Source: a bacterium
GTDB lineage: Bacteria; Desulfobacterota; GWC2-55-46
Assembly: GCA_027310325.1 (NCBI GenBank)
Contig: DAIDBB010000498.1
Location: 1-5,178, forward strand
Reading direction: 5' to 3'
Length of the DNA stretch: 5,178 nt
How positions within the stretch are numbered: the first letter of the stretch is position 1; every line of letters starts with the position of its first letter. Positions 3,749 to 5,178 of this stretch are shown piece after piece. Made by a program: the position numbers and the translations under genes. The notes under the pieces were generated by a model. The model saw nothing but the letters and a program-made list of their open reading frames with translations, ran no database searches and had not been told where the DNA came from.

Positions 3749-5178
3749 ATGGCTTCCTCTCAATTAATGCCGGAAAAGATATTGAGGAAGGATTATTCTC
3801 GTATCGGCAAGGTCGTAAGCATGCCGAACCTGATCGAGGTCCAGAAGAAATCATTCGTGCAGTTCCTCCAGCTCGACGCCAAGCCGGAAGAAAGGGCTGA
3901 CGTGGGACTTCAGGCGGTTTTTAAGAGCGCTTTTCCAATAAAGGACTTCAGCGGCAACGCCTCCCTTGAGTTTGTAAAATACTCTCTGCTTGAGCCCAAG
4001 TACACGGTCGACGAATGCCACCAGAAGGGCATGACCTACGCCTCCCCGATAAAGATCCTGGTGCGTCTCATCATGTGGGACAAGGACCTTGAGACCGGCG
4101 CCCAAAGCATCCGCGACATAAAGGAGCAGGAGGTATACTTCGGCGAGATCCCGCTCATGACGGATAACGGGAGCTTTATTATTAACGGAACCGAAAGGGT
4201 AATCGTAAGCCAACTCCACAGGTCTCCCGGCGTTTTCTTCGAATTTGAGAAGCCGAAGGGATTTACGGGCAAGGTCCTATATACGGCCCGAGTCATCCCG
4301 TACCACGGCTCCTGGCTCGATTTTGAATTTGACCAGAAAGACTGGCTCTATGTCCGCATAGATAAAAGAAGGAAGATGCCGGCCACGATCCTCCTTAAGG
4401 CTCTCGGATATTCGGTGGAGGAGATGCTCAATTATTTCTATCCGAGCGAGGACATAGTACTTGACGGCAAAAAGATTCTTAAAAGCGTTGAACCGGATTA
4501 TCTCGTCGGACAAAAGGCAAGCCGTGACATTAAGGACCCTGAGACGAACGAGATAATAGTAAGGAAGGACAGAAAATTCACAAGGCTCGTCATAAAGAAA
4601 CTCGTTTCAGCGGGCGTCAAATTCATACCTGTCGAGGTCGAGGACATAGTCGGAAGGGTGGCCTCCCGCGATATCGTCGACCCCAAGACGGGCGAAGTGA
4701 TACTTGAATGCAACCAGGTGCTTTCCCGGGAGAAGCTCGACGAGATCTCGTTGCGCAACATCACGGGCTTCAAGCTCCTCCTCATAGAGGCCATGGGATC
4801 GTTTTTCAGGGATACCCTTTTAAACGATCGTATCGGCAACGAGGAGACGAAGGCGATAGTCGAGTACAGGAAGGAAAACCCCGATAGCTCCGTCACCAAT
4901 ATGACGCTTAACTCGAGGATCGAGATATACAAGAGGCTTAAGCCCGGGGACCTGCCTACGGTAGATACGACGAACGCGTTCTTCCAGGACCTCTTTTTCA
5001 CCCCCGAGAGGTACGACCTTTCCAGGGTCGGCAGATTAAAACTTAACCGAAAGCTCGGTTTTGACGTCGCCCTTGAACATACGACACTGAGGAAAGAGGA
5101 TATACTCGAGGTCGTCCGCTACCTAATACTGTTGAGGAACGGGCAGGGTACCGTCGATGACATCGACCACCTCGGCAA
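3749..5178 (+). CDS. rpoB: DNA-directed RNA polymerase subunit beta, N-terminal part (partial, runs off the window)
   Basis: The frame is open from ATG 3749 to the window edge, giving 476 complete codons of a protein that is normally about 1,200-1,400 residues. RpoB is the second-largest subunit of RNA polymerase, forming one side of the catalytic cleft. The start reads MASSQLMPEKILRKDYSRIG. The beta1 (protrusion) and beta2 (lobe) regions are present. They include LMTDNGSFIINGTERVIVSQ followed by LHRSPGVFFE (136-165), VIPYHGSWLDFEFDQKDWLY and RIDKRRKMPATILLKALGY. The conserved RYDLSRVGRLKLNRKLG lies at about 421-437. The segment ends at VDDIDHLG (469-476), just ahead of the rifampicin-binding region and catalytic residues, which are outside the window. 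No frameshift or stop is seen. It is cotranscribed or partly cotranscribed with rplL, across the hairpin-rich spacer. Confidence 0.98.
   Translation, partial: MASSQLMPEKILRKDYSRIGKVVSMPNLIEVQKKSFVQFLQLDAKPEERADVGLQAVFKSAFPIKDFSGNASLEFVKYSLLEPKYTVDECHQKGMTYASPIKILVRLIMWDKDLETGAQSIRDIKEQEVYFGEIPLMTDNGSFIINGTERVIVSQLHRSPGVFFEFEKPKGFTGKVLYTARVIPYHGSWLDFEFDQKDWLYVRIDKRRKMPATILLKALGYSVEEMLNYFYPSEDIVLDGKKILKSVEPDYLVGQKASRDIKDPETNEIIVRKDRKFTRLVIKKLVSAGVKFIPVEVEDIVGRVASRDIVDPKTGEVILECNQVLSREKLDEISLRNITGFKLLLIEAMGSFFRDTLLNDRIGNEETKAIVEYRKENPDSSVTNMTLNSRIEIYKRLKPGDLPTVDTTNAFFQDLFFTPERYDLSRVGRLKLNRKLGFDVALEHTTLRKEDILEVVRYLILLRNGQGTVDDIDHLG

Noticed and set aside
4498..5001. Minus-strand frame of 167 codons within rpoB
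   Set aside because: It lies opposite unbroken, conserved RpoB sequence, and its Ser/Leu-rich product matches no family I recognise.
1..5178. Mobile element, CRISPR, toxin-antitoxin, phage-defence or other accessory system
   Set aside because: Every substantial frame with family features is a core housekeeping gene in conserved order. No direct-repeat array, terminal inverted repeats, integrase or unknown operon genes are present.

Overview
This window is a stretch of the core bacterial translation and transcription gene cluster. In order, all on the + strand, it holds the 3' end of tuf, rpmG (L33), a tRNA-Trp(CCA) gene, secE, nusG, rplK (L11), rplA (L1), rplJ (L10), rplL (L7/L12) and the first 476 codons of rpoB, which runs off the right edge. 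The order tuf-rpmG-trnW-secE-nusG-rplKAJL-rpoB is a classic, widely conserved bacterial arrangement. Nothing points to horizontal transfer: there is no mobile element, CRISPR array, integrase or cargo gene.

The organism is a bacterium with good AAGGAGG-type ribosome binding sites. It has a short one-helix SecE and RpoB and L33 sequences close to those of Proteobacteria. Base composition is moderately GC-rich, yet arginine is written mainly as AGG and isoleucine often as ATA, even in ribosomal protein genes. From these traits I infer a deltaproteobacterial (Desulfobacterota/Myxococcota-like) or Nitrospirota-like lineage. This rests on general resemblance only, not on a search.

Region by region: 1-66 is the EF-Tu C-terminus, followed by a 54-nt spacer with two tiny hairpins. 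rpmG is at 121-270, tRNA-Trp at 316-392, and a G-rich 91-nt stretch precedes secE (484-675). nusG follows 6 nt later (682-1212). After a 75-nt spacer come rplK (1288-1713) and rplA (1719-2414), which are tightly coupled. The 221-nt rplA-rplJ gap holds a terminator-like hairpin, a clear L10-type leader and a possible downstream attenuator hairpin. rplJ (2636-3172) and rplL (3212-3598) follow. The 150-nt rplL-rpoB gap carries three consecutive GC-rich stem-loops without U-tracts, then rpoB from 3749. No gene-free gap exceeds 300 nt.

The products work together in gene expression. EF-Tu delivers aminoacyl-tRNA, and L11, L1, L10 and L7/L12 build the ribosomal stalks that recruit translation GTPases. 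L33 is a small 50S protein, NusG links RNA polymerase to elongation and Rho control, RpoB is the polymerase beta subunit, and SecE is a translocon subunit. The control elements lie in the gaps, above all in front of rplJ and rpoB. I found no previously undescribed system. The items most worth a second look are the structured rplL-rpoB spacer with its nested GAATC/GATTC repeats and the possible attenuator downstream of the L10 leader.
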